64,000 nucleotides of DNA from Aedoeadaptatus nemausensis (GCF_903819165.1 NZ_CAIJCS010000008.1:1-64000); one strand, 5' to 3'; positions 1 to 9,637 are shown, counted from the first letter of the stretch. Program-made: numbers and translations. Notes: generated by a model not told the origin, from the letters alone.

Positions 1-64
1 TTGAGTTTGCTTAGCTCAAACACTGACTGTGTTCCGCTTTAAGCTTATAGATTTGTTATGGTTT
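1..64 (-). other. Probable transcribed leader running off the left edge (rRNA operon leader?)
   Basis: This lies downstream of a tandem minus-strand promoter array, so it should be transcribed leftwards out of the window. No open reading frame with a ribosome-binding site is seen. The arrangement (several TTGACA promoters, then an untranslated leader) is typical of rRNA operons, so a 16S rRNA gene just left of the window is inferred. The rRNA itself is not in view. Confidence 0.4.
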
Positions 65-69
65 ATTCT

Positions 70-398
70 CTTATACCATTTAATTAACTTGGTTCAAGTC
101 GCTGCTCTTTCGAAACAGCTTATTTAGTATATCTCGCGTCGACTGAAATGTCAAGCACTTTTTAAAACTTTGTAAAAGTTTCGTTTGGCTCTCACGAGAC
201 AACTTGTATAGCCTACCTCGAATCGCGTTCGCTGTCAAGAACTTTTTTGAAATTCTTTTTTTTGCGATCCCGCTCTTTCGAAGCGACTTGATCAGTTTAC
301 TATGTGAACCGATCTTTGTCAACCTTATATTAAGCTCGATATATCGACCTGTCTTTAAGGTTCTTTTATAGTATACGCAGATCTTTTTACAATGTCAA
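70..398 (-). promoter_or_regulatory. Array of four (possibly five) tandem sigma-A promoters facing left
   Basis: On the minus strand there are TTGACA boxes at 393-398, 317-322, 233-238 and 149-154. Their -10 boxes are TATACT (370-375), TAAACT (294-299), TAGGCT (210-215) and TATACT (126-131), each with a 17-base spacer. A fifth, weaker pair is TTGAAC (92-97) and TATAAG (70-75) with 16 bases. The four strong -35 boxes are 76-84 bases apart, and A/T-rich UP-like tracts precede several of them. Such arrays normally drive rRNA operons. The transcription direction is away from the neighbouring TPR gene. The rest of 1-428 holds no convincing gene. Confidence 0.75.
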
Positions 399-428
399 GA
401 ATACTTTTACGTATTTCTTATAGGTTTT

Positions 429-1532
429 TTACTCTTCATTTGTGAGCTTTCGTGTCTGCTCGATAAGCTCCCATAATTGACTGTCAGACGCTAAATGGTA
501 GGCCGCTTCGAAATCACAAAGTGCTTCTGAGAAGGCCTCGCTTCTATAATAAAGGATCCCTCGATTCATGTAGGCAGTTCTGTCTTCTTCGTTATTTTCT
601 ATAGTTTCCGTTAATACGCCTATAGCATCTTCTTCGCGTCCGAGGGCTGCCAGGGCGATGGCATAATCATTTAATACGTCGCCGGCTTTTGTGTGGCGAG
701 AAGCTTCTTCCAGATAGTCGACTGCTCTTTCATAATCTCCCAGTCCATAATAGGCCATCCCTTTAATATAGGTACATTTTCCGGGATCGGTATATTGGGA
801 GCTTACTTCATCTAAAGACTTAAGGGCGTCTTCGTAGCGCCCGTAATGTAGATAGGTCTTTGCCCCGTCAATGGCGGCAGGTTCCGTCACGGTTTCGATA
901 GCTCGACGTAATTCCTCTTTAATTCCGTCGTCATCGGATGATTGTAGAGCTTTCTCGTAGTAGAATTTCGCCTTGATCCAATGTTCTCTTGCTTCGTGGA
1001 CTCGCCCCAGTGCCATTAAAGCGTGGGTGTTGTCTGGGTCTTCTTCGAGTATTGCTTCGTAGCGATCCATTATCTCTTTTAACAGATCTTCACTACTCTT
1101 TCCTTCGTCCTCATACCATCTAAGATTATAAATCCCCTCCATAGCATAGGTTGTGTCGAGGCGATCCTCTATGCTGCCCCGCAAGATTTCTTTGGCGTGG
1201 GCGAAGAGGTAAACTCGCTCCGCGTCATCACTTTTAGATGCTGAAAGAATCTTTCCCTCCAGGGCTCGGAGAGTATCTTCCAGATTTTCTTTTAGAAAAG
1301 CGATGTAATCACTTGCATAGGGAAAGTGCTCGTCTAATCCGACAACCACACACATAGCCGTAAAGATATGGTCCACATCGAGGGTTCCTTCTTTCCCGGG
1401 ATTTTTAATTTCGTCGACGATATCTGTTTGAAGCATAGGAATGGGCACGCCGTTTAATATGGCGCCTCCATTTTGTTGTTCCAGAAAACCGATGGCGTCG
1501 TACCAATCGGCCAGATATTTTTTACTGTCCAT
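429..1532 (-). CDS. Tetratricopeptide-repeat protein
   Basis: A soluble protein of 367 residues. The first ~130 residues are not recognised. They are followed by TPR-type helical pairs, visible as runs such as ALMALGRVHEAREHWIKAKFYYEKA, and further pairs with the A-x-YYxxG-DYERAVDYL and AxMNRGILYYRSEAFSEALCDF patterns. No signal peptide or membrane segment is visible, so it is probably a cytoplasmic scaffold or adaptor. I chose the ATG at 1532 because AAAGGA lies six bases upstream; an in-frame ATG at 1547 has no ribosome-binding site. The gene overlaps the end of the upstream DUF4080 radical SAM gene by 11 bases, so the two are translationally coupled. The specific partner is unknown. Confidence 0.8.
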   Translation of the reverse strand: MDSKKYLADWYDAIGFLEQQNGGAILNGVPIPMLQTDIVDEIKNPGKEGTLDVDHIFTAMCVVVGLDEHFPYASDYIAFLKENLEDTLRALEGKILSASKSDDAERVYLFAHAKEILRGSIEDRLDTTYAMEGIYNLRWYEDEGKSSEDLLKEIMDRYEAILEEDPDNTHALMALGRVHEAREHWIKAKFYYEKALQSSDDDGIKEELRRAIETVTEPAAIDGAKTYLHYGRYEDALKSLDEVSSQYTDPGKCTYIKGMAYYGLGDYERAVDYLEEASRHTKAGDVLNDYAIALAALGREEDAIGVLTETIENNEEDRTAYMNRGILYYRSEAFSEALCDFEAAYHLASDSQLWELIEQTRKLTNEE

Positions 1533-3180
1533 TCTTGTTCCTTTCATCGCAATGCACTTGATACTTTCCGTTTTTATAATTGATGTAGCGACAGATATCG
1601 CCGAGTTTGATGCCTCTTACATTTTTCGACGCTTTCAGTGGGTCCTTCGTCTCGATAAAGTCGGAATTCTTTTTTATAAATGCCACCACTTCTTCTCTCC
1701 CGAGTTCCGGATCGTCGAAACCTAATGCTTGGCCGATATAGCGATTTTCCCGACGGTAGAAGTCCCACTTAAATGCATGGTAAAGATCCTCGTCCATATA
1801 GTTCTTCTCTCGCAACTCTTCGTAAAAGAAGCGATACTTGCCGTTTTGTCCCTTCATGGGATTTTCTTCAATGCGTTCCATAACTTTTCCCGCCATTTCA
1901 TAAAACAACCGGGCCAAGGATATTCCCCGCATCCTTATTGCTTCGAGTGTCGAAGCGAAAGCCTCTTCGTCGTAATATGTTTCCACGATTTCGGCAAAGT
2001 ATTTTAATTGCAAGACTTCTCGGGAATTCAATGCGTTCGTTTTTATAACTTCGTAGGGTGGGGCGTCATCGTAGACGATGCCGAATTCTTTTGCCCGCGC
2101 CCTCAGTTCCGTTCCGGGAAGTAATTTTAGGAAGCCGATTTGAATGCGCTTCCCTCCGAGAGGGACGACTTTATCGAATCCGCCGAGAAAGCTATCCAAA
2201 TTCTCTTCCGGCAGCCCGACGATAAGATCCAGATGCACGTGAATTTTATCGCCGTCGATTTTCTTCATGACGGTATGGATTTTTTCAAGTTCGGTCCGCC
2301 TGTGAATCAATTCGTTGACCTCGGGGTTCGTCGACTGGATTCCTGCCTCGATTTGAAAGCGACCTTTCGGCGCACTGTTCATCAAATTTATAAGCTCATC
2401 GGACATATGCTCCAGGTTCATTTCAAAATGTATGCACATATCCTCCGGGGACTCATCTATAAAAAAGTTCAGTATGGATTTCGTTCGCTCCCTATGTATA
2501 TGAAAGGAACGATCTACGAATTTTATAAGTTTTGTACCCGTTTGAAAGATGTGCTCCATATCCGCTTTTATATCTTCAACCGATCGATAGCGCACGAGAT
2601 CATCTTGAGAAGACAGGCAATAGCTGCAATGGTAAGGGCAGCCGCGCATGGATTCATAATAGATGATCCGGTGTTCCATATTCGTCGAGTATTGAACAGA
2701 GGGCAAATAATCCAGGTTTTCGAAGGGAACGGCTATGGGATTTTCCGATATATCATCTTCTGTTCTATAGCATAGCCCGGGAACGGATGACGCCGAAGTT
2801 TTACCGTTTACATAGTCGAGGAAAACATTAAAGCTCAACTCCCCTTCGCCGCAGAGTATCCCTTCGATCCATAAATGGGCATTTAATCGCTCCGGTGCGT
2901 CGAAGCTGACCTCCGGACCGCCTAAAAATTGCCGTATCTCAGGTTTCGCCTTGTGAATATAACTGCCGATAGATTGTATCCTCTCCCAATTCCATATATA
3001 GGTAGAGTACATAATAAAATCCGGCGATTTTTTTGCGATTTTTGCCAGGCATTGCTCTAGGGGCTCGTTAATCGTCATCTCTAAAATTTCAATTTCTCTC
3101 TCCGCCACTGCCTGTAAAAGTCTGACGGCGAGATTGGTATGCACATAGCTTGCATTAAAAGCGACGAGTAATCCTTTCAT
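1522..3180 (-). CDS. B12-binding radical SAM protein, DUF4080 family
   Basis: A protein of 552 residues in the usual DUF4080 layout. An N-terminal cobalamin-binding-like domain (about 1-135, starting MKGLLVAFNASYVHTNLAVR) is followed by a radical SAM domain with the iron-sulfur motif C181-x3-C185-x2-C188 (MRGCPYHCSYC), then a C-terminal DUF4080 region from about residue 400. Family members are thought to be anaerobic methyltransferases or related SAM enzymes; the substrate is unknown. AAAGGAGGGAAG precedes the ATG. It heads a two-gene unit with the TPR protein. No clear promoter is resolvable in the ~90 bases upstream. Confidence 0.88.
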   Translation of the reverse strand: MKGLLVAFNASYVHTNLAVRLLQAVAEREIEILEMTINEPLEQCLAKIAKKSPDFIMYSTYIWNWERIQSIGSYIHKAKPEIRQFLGGPEVSFDAPERLNAHLWIEGILCGEGELSFNVFLDYVNGKTSASSVPGLCYRTEDDISENPIAVPFENLDYLPSVQYSTNMEHRIIYYESMRGCPYHCSYCLSSQDDLVRYRSVEDIKADMEHIFQTGTKLIKFVDRSFHIHRERTKSILNFFIDESPEDMCIHFEMNLEHMSDELINLMNSAPKGRFQIEAGIQSTNPEVNELIHRRTELEKIHTVMKKIDGDKIHVHLDLIVGLPEENLDSFLGGFDKVVPLGGKRIQIGFLKLLPGTELRARAKEFGIVYDDAPPYEVIKTNALNSREVLQLKYFAEIVETYYDEEAFASTLEAIRMRGISLARLFYEMAGKVMERIEENPMKGQNGKYRFFYEELREKNYMDEDLYHAFKWDFYRRENRYIGQALGFDDPELGREEVVAFIKKNSDFIETKDPLKASKNVRGIKLGDICRYINYKNGKYQVHCDERNKNGQ

Positions 3181-3234
3181 ATCTTCCCTCCTTTCGCTTT
3201 TTATAGTTTAACACATCCTATTAGTATGCCAATC

Positions 3235-3264
3235 AAAAACGGACACTCCCGTTCGAGAGGTCCG
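3235..3264 (-). terminator. Rho-independent terminator after argS
   Basis: On the minus strand an imperfect stem CGGACCTCTC / GGGAGTGTCCG with a short GAAC loop is followed by TTTTT. It sits directly after the argS stop and before the DUF4080 gene, so it ends the pheS-to-argS transcript. Confidence 0.7.
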
Positions 3265-3272
3265 CTTTGAGT

Positions 3273-4982
3273 TTACATTTTGCCCGGCGCTTCGATACCC
3301 AGCAAATTTAAACCGATCTTAATCATGTTTTTCACGCCGTAGACCAGAAGAAGGCGAGCATTTTTCACTTCTTCGTCTTCGACGAGAATGGGTGTGTTCG
3401 TATAATACTTGTTAAAAGTCTTGGCGCATTCCGTAATATAACGGGTCACGAGATAGGGCTCGTATTTTTCGTGACTGTCCACGATGACTTGATTGAAGCC
3501 GTAAAGCTGTTGAAGTAATTCTTTTTCGTCGTCTAAGGTCAGCGCCTTTACATCCACCTCTTTCGAAGGATCAAAGTTTCCTTTTTCGAGTAGGGAATGC
3601 ATACGGGCGTGAGTGTATTGAACATAGGGCCCTGTCTCGCCATCGAAACTTAGGGTGCGATCCCAGTCGAATACGTAATCTTTAATGCGCTGATTGAAGA
3701 GCTCTTGGAATTTCACTGCGCCGATGCCCACTTGGCGGGCAAGTTCTTCGCGATTTTCCATGGTATAGCCGTTTTTCTCTTCCCTTTCGCGGAGGATGTC
3801 GTCTACTTTTTCCGTGGCGCGATTCAACACATCTTCCAGGTAGACCACTTTTCCCCTACGGGTGGAAAGGGTGCCTTCCGGCAAGGATACCATGCCGAAG
3901 GGAACGTGAACGCAATCGTCCGCCCAGTCATATCCCATTTCCTTTAAGATAGCCTTTAATTGTTGGAAGTGAAGGTTTTGCTGACTTCCTACGACGTAAA
4001 TATTTTTGTAGAAGTCGTAGGTATCTTTTCTGAAAATCGCCGTGGCGATGTCCCGCGTCAGATAGATGGTAGATCCGTCGCTTTTAATAATGATGGCGGG
4101 AGGCAAGTTATATTTGTCCAGGTTAATAATTTGCGCACCCTGATCTTCGATAAGGAGGCCCTTCTCCTTAATTTCATCGACGGCTTTAAGCATTAAATCG
4201 GAATAATAGGATTCGCCGCGATAGGAGTCGAAGTCCACATCGAGCATGTCGTATACGCGCTTAAATTCATCGAGACTCAGATCTCTAAACCATTGCCAAA
4301 GGGCAACCGCTTCTTCATCGCCGCTTTCCAATTTGCGGAACCACTCTCTGGAATTATCCAAGAGTTCCTTGTTTGTTTCAGCCTCTTGATTGATACGAAC
4401 GTAAAGCTTTACGAGCTCGGGGATGGGATTTTTCTCGATAATGTCATCGTCGCCCCAAAGTTTGTAGGCCTCGATCATCATGCCGAATTGAGTTCCGTAA
4501 TCTCCCAGGTGATTAATGGCTTCTACATTGTAGCCTAAGTGCTTGTAAATTCGCTTAATAGAATCGCCGATAATCGTCGTGCGAATATGACCGATGTGGA
4601 AAGGCTTAGCGATATTCGGCGAAGAATATTCGACGATGGCGGTCTTGCCCTTCCCCAAATCGGAAGATCCGAAGCGATCTCCCTCTTCCAACACGGCTTT
4701 CAGCACATTTTCGGCGAGAGCGGTTGTGTCGATGAAAAAGTTAAGATAGGGACCGGCCACGGCGATTTCGCGAATGCCTTCCACGTCGCTTAATTTATCT
4801 TTAAGTTCCTGAGCGATAACCGCCGGATTTTTCCGCATGGTCTTCGCCAGTGTAAAGGTCGGGAAGGCATAATCGCCCATTTTTCGATCCGGCGGCGTCT
4901 CAATTTTATAAAGTAAGTCTTTGGCGTCCAAGCCCGTTTCCCGAGCGAGGCCCTCTGCGATCTGTTCTTTAAAATTTATCAT
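3273..4982 (-). CDS. argS: Arginine--tRNA ligase
   Basis: Class I aminoacyl-tRNA synthetase of 569 residues that charges tRNA-Arg in the cytoplasm. The HIGH-type motif is seen in SSPNIAKPFHIGHIRTT (about 120-136). The loop LSTRRGKVVYLEDVL replaces the classical KMSK as in other ArgRS. The arginine-specific N-terminal Add-1 domain and C-terminal DALR anticodon domain (YVQYTHARMHSLL onward) are present, so it is full length. TAGGAG precedes the ATG. The gene starts 8 bases after mutS2 ends and is closed by a terminator at 3235-3264. No T-box leader is present. Confidence 0.97.
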   Translation of the reverse strand: MINFKEQIAEGLARETGLDAKDLLYKIETPPDRKMGDYAFPTFTLAKTMRKNPAVIAQELKDKLSDVEGIREIAVAGPYLNFFIDTTALAENVLKAVLEEGDRFGSSDLGKGKTAIVEYSSPNIAKPFHIGHIRTTIIGDSIKRIYKHLGYNVEAINHLGDYGTQFGMMIEAYKLWGDDDIIEKNPIPELVKLYVRINQEAETNKELLDNSREWFRKLESGDEEAVALWQWFRDLSLDEFKRVYDMLDVDFDSYRGESYYSDLMLKAVDEIKEKGLLIEDQGAQIINLDKYNLPPAIIIKSDGSTIYLTRDIATAIFRKDTYDFYKNIYVVGSQQNLHFQQLKAILKEMGYDWADDCVHVPFGMVSLPEGTLSTRRGKVVYLEDVLNRATEKVDDILREREEKNGYTMENREELARQVGIGAVKFQELFNQRIKDYVFDWDRTLSFDGETGPYVQYTHARMHSLLEKGNFDPSKEVDVKALTLDDEKELLQQLYGFNQVIVDSHEKYEPYLVTRYITECAKTFNKYYTNTPILVEDEEVKNARLLLVYGVKNMIKIGLNLLGIEAPGKM

Positions 4983-4990
4983 CGTAACTC

Positions 4991-7366
4991 CTATCTTAAA
5001 TATGCAATGGTCACGCCGCTGCCACCGTCACCGGGCTCGGCGTCTTCGTATTTTTTTATCGAGGCGTGGGTACGCAAATATTCCTTCACTTTTTTCCGAA
5101 GCATGCCCGTTCCCTTGCCGTGAATAATGCGTATATGGTCGAGAGAAGCCAGATAAGCGTCGTCGAGCGCCTTTTCTAAAATAGGCTCCGCCTCTTCAAA
5201 GGTCTTTCCTCGAATATCAAATTCTACTTTAGCATTTTTTGATTTTTTCTGCGACACTTTTCCCGTATTGGCCTTTTGACGATGATTATCCTGCACCTGC
5301 CGCTTTACCAAAGTATTCGCGGGGAGGGTCATTTTCATAAGGCCCGCCTGAACGAGTACATTGTTCTTTCCGTCGGGTTTTTCCAGGACAGTCGCCTCCA
5401 CTCCCAAACTTTCGGCATACACCGTGTCGCCGGGCTTCAGCTTTTTAGCGGGATTCTTCGCTTTTTTAACCACGAGACCTCTATCGCCGTCGCGGAATTT
5501 CTTATTGCCTTCTCGCAAAACATCTTGCGCTTCCTGAAGGGTCTTTGCTTCATCGCTTTCCAGATGTTGCTTCAATTCCTTGATTTCCGACACGGCGAGA
5601 TCCGCATCTTCTTTCGCCGATTTCAATACGCGGCGCGCTTCGTCGCGAGCTTTTTCTAATATACGATCCCGCTCTTTTTCTATTACTTCCGCCTTGCGCT
5701 TGGCCTGTTGCATTTCCCTTTGATATTCGCCCTTTAGTTGAACGAGCTCCGCTTCCCGCTTTTCAAGACGGCTTCTCTCCGCCTCGAGGGTTTTCAATAC
5801 ATCTTCAAAGGCGATGTCTTTTCGTTCCAAAAAGCCTTCGGCCCCGTTTAAAATTTCGGGAGACAGCCCGAGGCGGGAAGAAATTTCAAATGCATTACTT
5901 TTTCCCGGCACGCCCACATGTAGTTTGTAAGTTGGCGTCAAGGTTTCGATGTCGAATTCCATAGAAGCATTTTGCACGCCGTCTCGTGTCAAAGCGTAGA
6001 GCTTAAGTTGAGTGTAGTGAGTCGTCGCCATAAAGGTAATGCCCGTGGCGATGCAGTGTTCGATAATGCTCAGGGCAAGAGCGGCCCCTTCCGTGGGATC
6101 GGTACCGGCGCCGAGCTCGTCGAAGATTACCAGGCTGTTTTCCCCGGCACGATCCAAGATGTCGATAATGTTCATCATATGGCCGCTGAAAGTAGAAAGG
6201 GATTGCTCGATGCTCTGCTCGTCGCCGATATCGGCGTAGACGCCGTCGTAAATCCCGATGACCGTTCCCTTGTCTGCCGGAATATGAAGACCATGTTGGG
6301 TCATCAATACCATGAGCCCCAAAGTTTTCAAGCTTACGGTTTTACCGCCGGTATTGGGTCCGGTTATAATGAGGCCTCCCGCTTCCCCGCCCAATTCTAA
6401 ACTCAAGGGCACGACTTTGTCCGCCGGAATTAAAGGGTGCCGGGCATTGAGAAGCTTCGTGGTTTTATTTTTCGAGAGTTTCGGTGATATTGCGTTCTGA
6501 TCCGAGGCCAATTTCGCCTTGGCGAAAATAAAGTCCAGATCGGCAAAGAGGATCTCATTGCTCGCAAAGGCCTCCGCATCTTCCCCGATAATGGCGGAAA
6601 GTTCTTCTAAAATTCGCTGGATCTCTTCCCTTTCTTTAAGCTCCAATTCGCGAATATCGTTGTTGATTTCCACGACCGCCATTGGTTCGATATAGACGGT
6701 CTGTCCGGAAGCACTCATGTCGTGAACGAGACCTTTTACTTTACTTCTCGCATCGTGGCGTACGGGCACGACGTAGCGGCCCTGACGCATGGTGACCAGA
6801 GAATCCTGAAGAGATTCCTGTAGATCCGCCGAATTTAAAATACCCTGAAGTTTCTCCCGCACCTGATCTTTCTTCCGCGCGAGGGAGCGACGAATCCGTA
6901 AAAGCTCCGGCGTAGCGTCGTCGTAAATACTCTCTTCACTTTCGATGGTGGACTCGATCCTTTCTCTGAGATCGCCTCGGGTCCAAAGACCGAAGACCAT
7001 TGCGCGAATGAGGGGATAAGGATCTTCCGCCATTTCATCGGTTTCCGCTATATAGCGCTGCATCCTGGAGACGCCGCGAAGGGAATCGCCGATTTCGAGA
7101 ACTTCCGCAATGCTCAGCGTTCCGCCTCGAGAAGCGTAATGGGCGCTTTTCGCCACGGGACGGGCGCCGCTTAATGGCGGAGCGGATCGCGTAACGAGGA
7201 GTTGGAAAGCCTCTTCTGTCTCTTGCTGCATCCGTAGAATTTCTTCTCTATTCGAGGTAAATGCCATAGCATCTACCCGTTCTTTTCCGATGCTCGAAAC
7301 GGTAAGTTCTTTTAATCGGTCGATAATGTCGTAAAATTCAAGAATCGCTTCAATTTTATGCGCCAT
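4991..7366 (-). CDS. mutS2: Endonuclease MutS2 / ribosome-collision rescue ATPase
   Basis: 791 residues, the normal length for MutS2. A MutS-like core carries Walker A GPNTGGKT (336-343) and Walker B VIFDELGAGTDPTEG. A long charged coiled coil spans about 515-640. A KOW-like stretch precedes a C-terminal Smr nuclease domain (about 715-791, FDIRGKTFEEAEPILEKAL, HGKGTGMLRKKV). The family lacks the mismatch-recognition domain. It is linked to suppression of recombination and, in B. subtilis, to splitting collided ribosomes. AGGAGGAGAT precedes the ATG. It lies between the U32 peptidase gene (12-base gap) and argS. Confidence 0.96.
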   Translation of the reverse strand: MAHKIEAILEFYDIIDRLKELTVSSIGKERVDAMAFTSNREEILRMQQETEEAFQLLVTRSAPPLSGARPVAKSAHYASRGGTLSIAEVLEIGDSLRGVSRMQRYIAETDEMAEDPYPLIRAMVFGLWTRGDLRERIESTIESEESIYDDATPELLRIRRSLARKKDQVREKLQGILNSADLQESLQDSLVTMRQGRYVVPVRHDARSKVKGLVHDMSASGQTVYIEPMAVVEINNDIRELELKEREEIQRILEELSAIIGEDAEAFASNEILFADLDFIFAKAKLASDQNAISPKLSKNKTTKLLNARHPLIPADKVVPLSLELGGEAGGLIITGPNTGGKTVSLKTLGLMVLMTQHGLHIPADKGTVIGIYDGVYADIGDEQSIEQSLSTFSGHMMNIIDILDRAGENSLVIFDELGAGTDPTEGAALALSIIEHCIATGITFMATTHYTQLKLYALTRDGVQNASMEFDIETLTPTYKLHVGVPGKSNAFEISSRLGLSPEILNGAEGFLERKDIAFEDVLKTLEAERSRLEKREAELVQLKGEYQREMQQAKRKAEVIEKERDRILEKARDEARRVLKSAKEDADLAVSEIKELKQHLESDEAKTLQEAQDVLREGNKKFRDGDRGLVVKKAKNPAKKLKPGDTVYAESLGVEATVLEKPDGKNNVLVQAGLMKMTLPANTLVKRQVQDNHRQKANTGKVSQKKSKNAKVEFDIRGKTFEEAEPILEKALDDAYLASLDHIRIIHGKGTGMLRKKVKEYLRTHASIKKYEDAEPGDGGSGVTIAYLR

Positions 7367-7378
7367 ATCTCCTCCTCT

Positions 7379-9637
7379 TTATCCTAAAATGCCGCGCATC
7401 CAATGGCCTCGCGTAAATTCCTTAAGAACCGGCTCGTTTATTTTTTCGCCGTCGATAAGGCGTCGAGCCTCTTTAATAATATCGGTTATGTCTTCCCCTA
7501 TTCGGCTTCGAATTTTAAGAGCCGCGGGCTTGAGTGCCATAAGCTGATCTCCTTTGTCGCCGAGGTAAATAGGAAGGCTATTGTAAATCTCCGTCATATC
7601 CCCGACGCGTCTAAAGGGAAAGGCCACATTCTTTTCATCCCGCAAGTAAAAGCCTCGTCTTAGATTGCAAGTCGGGCAGTTTCTATCTTTTCCGCAGCCC
7701 TTGATTAAGCTCATAGGGCAGTGACGCATGGTCAAGGAACGAGGATAGCCGTAGTAAAGGACTTCGCCGCAGGTTCCGAAGCGCCGCGTCATTCCCTGCA
7801 ATTGTTCCCGTTTACATTCGAAAGAAGGCATGACACTTCCCTTCTCAGCAAAATGGCGAAAACTGTAACTGTTAAAAATGTTCATGCCCTCGCCGAAGAC
7901 GATATCTCCCTCGGCACCAGCGATTTGACCGAGGTTTTGTACGACGACACCGTCGAAGTAATCTTTTACCTCGGCGTAACCCTCGGGGGTTTCGTAAGGA
8001 AGGCTCAAATAGACCGGCACGGATAGAGTGCTTAAAAAGTCCATGGCCTCTCGCGACGGAAGGAAGTAAAGTTCTAATCGATCGATTAAATCGTAGGGCA
8101 GATCTTGTAACATTTCCTCGTCGGCTATTTCCACGGTGAGCAGAGTCTTGTTTGTCTTGAGCTTTTCAAAACGCTCGTAAAACTCGATGGGCTCGAGACT
8201 CCTCTCTTCCCCGGCCTCATACTTGGAAAGAGCTTCACGCCTGAGAGCATTCACGAGGGAGATGGGAAGAAATACATCTTCGTCTACATCAAGCTCGATG
8301 TCTTCCAGGCGGTAGGCGGAAGTATCGAATTTTGAAAGATTCGTTCGGATGCGCTCTTCGTTCAATTTCGCCGATCGGGCTTTTTCCAAAACATCTTCGC
8401 CTACAACCTCCGATTTACGGGAGCCTTCCAAACGAAAGATGGGACGCTCCCCTACGCGGGCAATAAAAGTGCCTCGCAGGCCTTCCGTTCCCATTACATC
8501 TTCGGGGTTTACTTTCAGCCTCGATTCTAAAAGGGCGGATGTTAGGCGAACAATGTCTGTCCCTTTATCGGGCGTGAGGGAAATGTTTCCGTCGTAAGTT
8601 TCTCTCTCCGTCTCTCCCTTTACGGTCCATTCCAATAAATCTCCGGAATCGGGCGCGGTATTCCATCGGATCTTCCCTTTTTCGTCGACTCGTCCGATAA
8701 CGAGCCCCCTGTGATTGGGACGCTTCGTGCTGACGAATTCGTGGCCGAACTCGCCGAAGCCCAAGCCCTTCGTGTAAGAGCGGTTAAACATCTGGGCCAT
8801 TTCGTCCTGATCGTATTTTTTCCCGCCGAGAGCCAAATCGTAATTCCGCGTAACGGCGGCGACATATTCGGGAGACTTCATGCGCCCCTCGAGCTTAAAG
8901 GAATAGACCCCGGCATCTGCCAATTCCTCGACGGAATCTATCGTTCGAAGATCCCTGGGGCTCAGTAAATAGCCCCTCTCGAGCAGATTATTTCCCTTTT
9001 CACCTTCGATAGCGTAGCGTTTTCTGCAAGGCTGAGCACAGCTTCCCCTATTGCCACTTCTGCCGCCGATAAAGGAGCTCATTTCGCATTGGCCGCTTAT
9101 GGAGACGCAGAGAGCGCCGTGACAAAAGGCCTCAATTTCCATGGTTGTATTTTCGTAAATCCTTCGAATTTCATCGACGGTAATTTCTCGTCCCACGACG
9201 ACACGGCTGAAGCCCATGTCCTCGATATAGCGGGCGCCTTCCAAGTCCATAATACTCATTTGCGTCGATCCGTGGCGTTCAAAATCCGGTAAATAATGCG
9301 CCAATAAATCGGCAACGCCTATGTCTTGAAGGATCACCCCGTCGATGCCCGTTCGGTAGAGATCGGCGGCATATTCCACCGCACGCTTACATTCTTCGTC
9401 CGACAGTAATATGTTTAAAGTGACATACACTTTTTTACCCCTAACATGGGCATAGGAGACGGCACGGGCCATCTCCTCCAAAGTAAAATTCTGTGCACTT
9501 GCCCTGGCGGAAAATTCTTTCCCGCCTAAATAGACCGCGTCGGCCCCGTTTTCGATGGCGGCGTAAAAAGACGCCATATTGCCTGCCGGCGCTAAAAGTT
9601 CTATATTATTTCTCTTCATGATCACCGCGGAGCACAT
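7379..9637 (-). CDS. Peptidase U32 family protein with DUF3656 region (RlhA-like RNA hydroxylase)
   Basis: 752 residues. The N-terminal half is a U32 TIM-barrel (IELLAPAGNMASFYAAIENG, YLGGKEFSARASAQNF) with the family's cysteine-rich signature (FCHGALCVSISGQC, SGNRGSCAQPCRK). The rest resembles the DUF3656 extension of E. coli RlhA, which 5-hydroxylates a cytidine of 23S rRNA; other U32 proteins hydroxylate tRNA uridines. More cysteines appear near the C-terminus (HCPMSLIKGCGKDRNCPTC). The exact RNA target is inferred. The ATG at 9637 has AAGGAG five bases upstream but overlaps zapA by 32 bases. An internal ATG at 9619, with GGTGAT upstream, gives the more usual family N-terminus. Both remain possible. 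Confidence 0.87.
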   Translation of the reverse strand: MCSAVIMKRNNIELLAPAGNMASFYAAIENGADAVYLGGKEFSARASAQNFTLEEMARAVSYAHVRGKKVYVTLNILLSDEECKRAVEYAADLYRTGIDGVILQDIGVADLLAHYLPDFERHGSTQMSIMDLEGARYIEDMGFSRVVVGREITVDEIRRIYENTTMEIEAFCHGALCVSISGQCEMSSFIGGRSGNRGSCAQPCRKRYAIEGEKGNNLLERGYLLSPRDLRTIDSVEELADAGVYSFKLEGRMKSPEYVAAVTRNYDLALGGKKYDQDEMAQMFNRSYTKGLGFGEFGHEFVSTKRPNHRGLVIGRVDEKGKIRWNTAPDSGDLLEWTVKGETERETYDGNISLTPDKGTDIVRLTSALLESRLKVNPEDVMGTEGLRGTFIARVGERPIFRLEGSRKSEVVGEDVLEKARSAKLNEERIRTNLSKFDTSAYRLEDIELDVDEDVFLPISLVNALRREALSKYEAGEERSLEPIEFYERFEKLKTNKTLLTVEIADEEMLQDLPYDLIDRLELYFLPSREAMDFLSTLSVPVYLSLPYETPEGYAEVKDYFDGVVVQNLGQIAGAEGDIVFGEGMNIFNSYSFRHFAEKGSVMPSFECKREQLQGMTRRFGTCGEVLYYGYPRSLTMRHCPMSLIKGCGKDRNCPTCNLRRGFYLRDEKNVAFPFRRVGDMTEIYNSLPIYLGDKGDQLMALKPAALKIRSRIGEDITDIIKEARRLIDGEKINEPVLKEFTRGHWMRGILG

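Noticed and set aside
80-322. Minus-strand open frame of 80 codons rich in lysine, serine and arginine
   Set aside because: It covers three of the tandem promoters exactly, has no ribosome-binding site and is of low complexity; the promoter reading explains the sequence better.
1441-1725. Plus-strand open frame with a hydrophobic stretch
   Set aside because: It is antisense to the TPR and DUF4080 genes with no ribosome-binding site.
2140-2775. Plus-strand open frame of 211 codons
   Set aside because: It is antisense to the radical SAM domain of the DUF4080 gene, which has clear motifs; no ribosome-binding site or family match is seen.
7379-9637. Classical secreted collagenase function for the U32 protein
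   Set aside because: There is no signal peptide and the DUF3656 extension and gene neighbours fit the RNA-hydroxylase branch.
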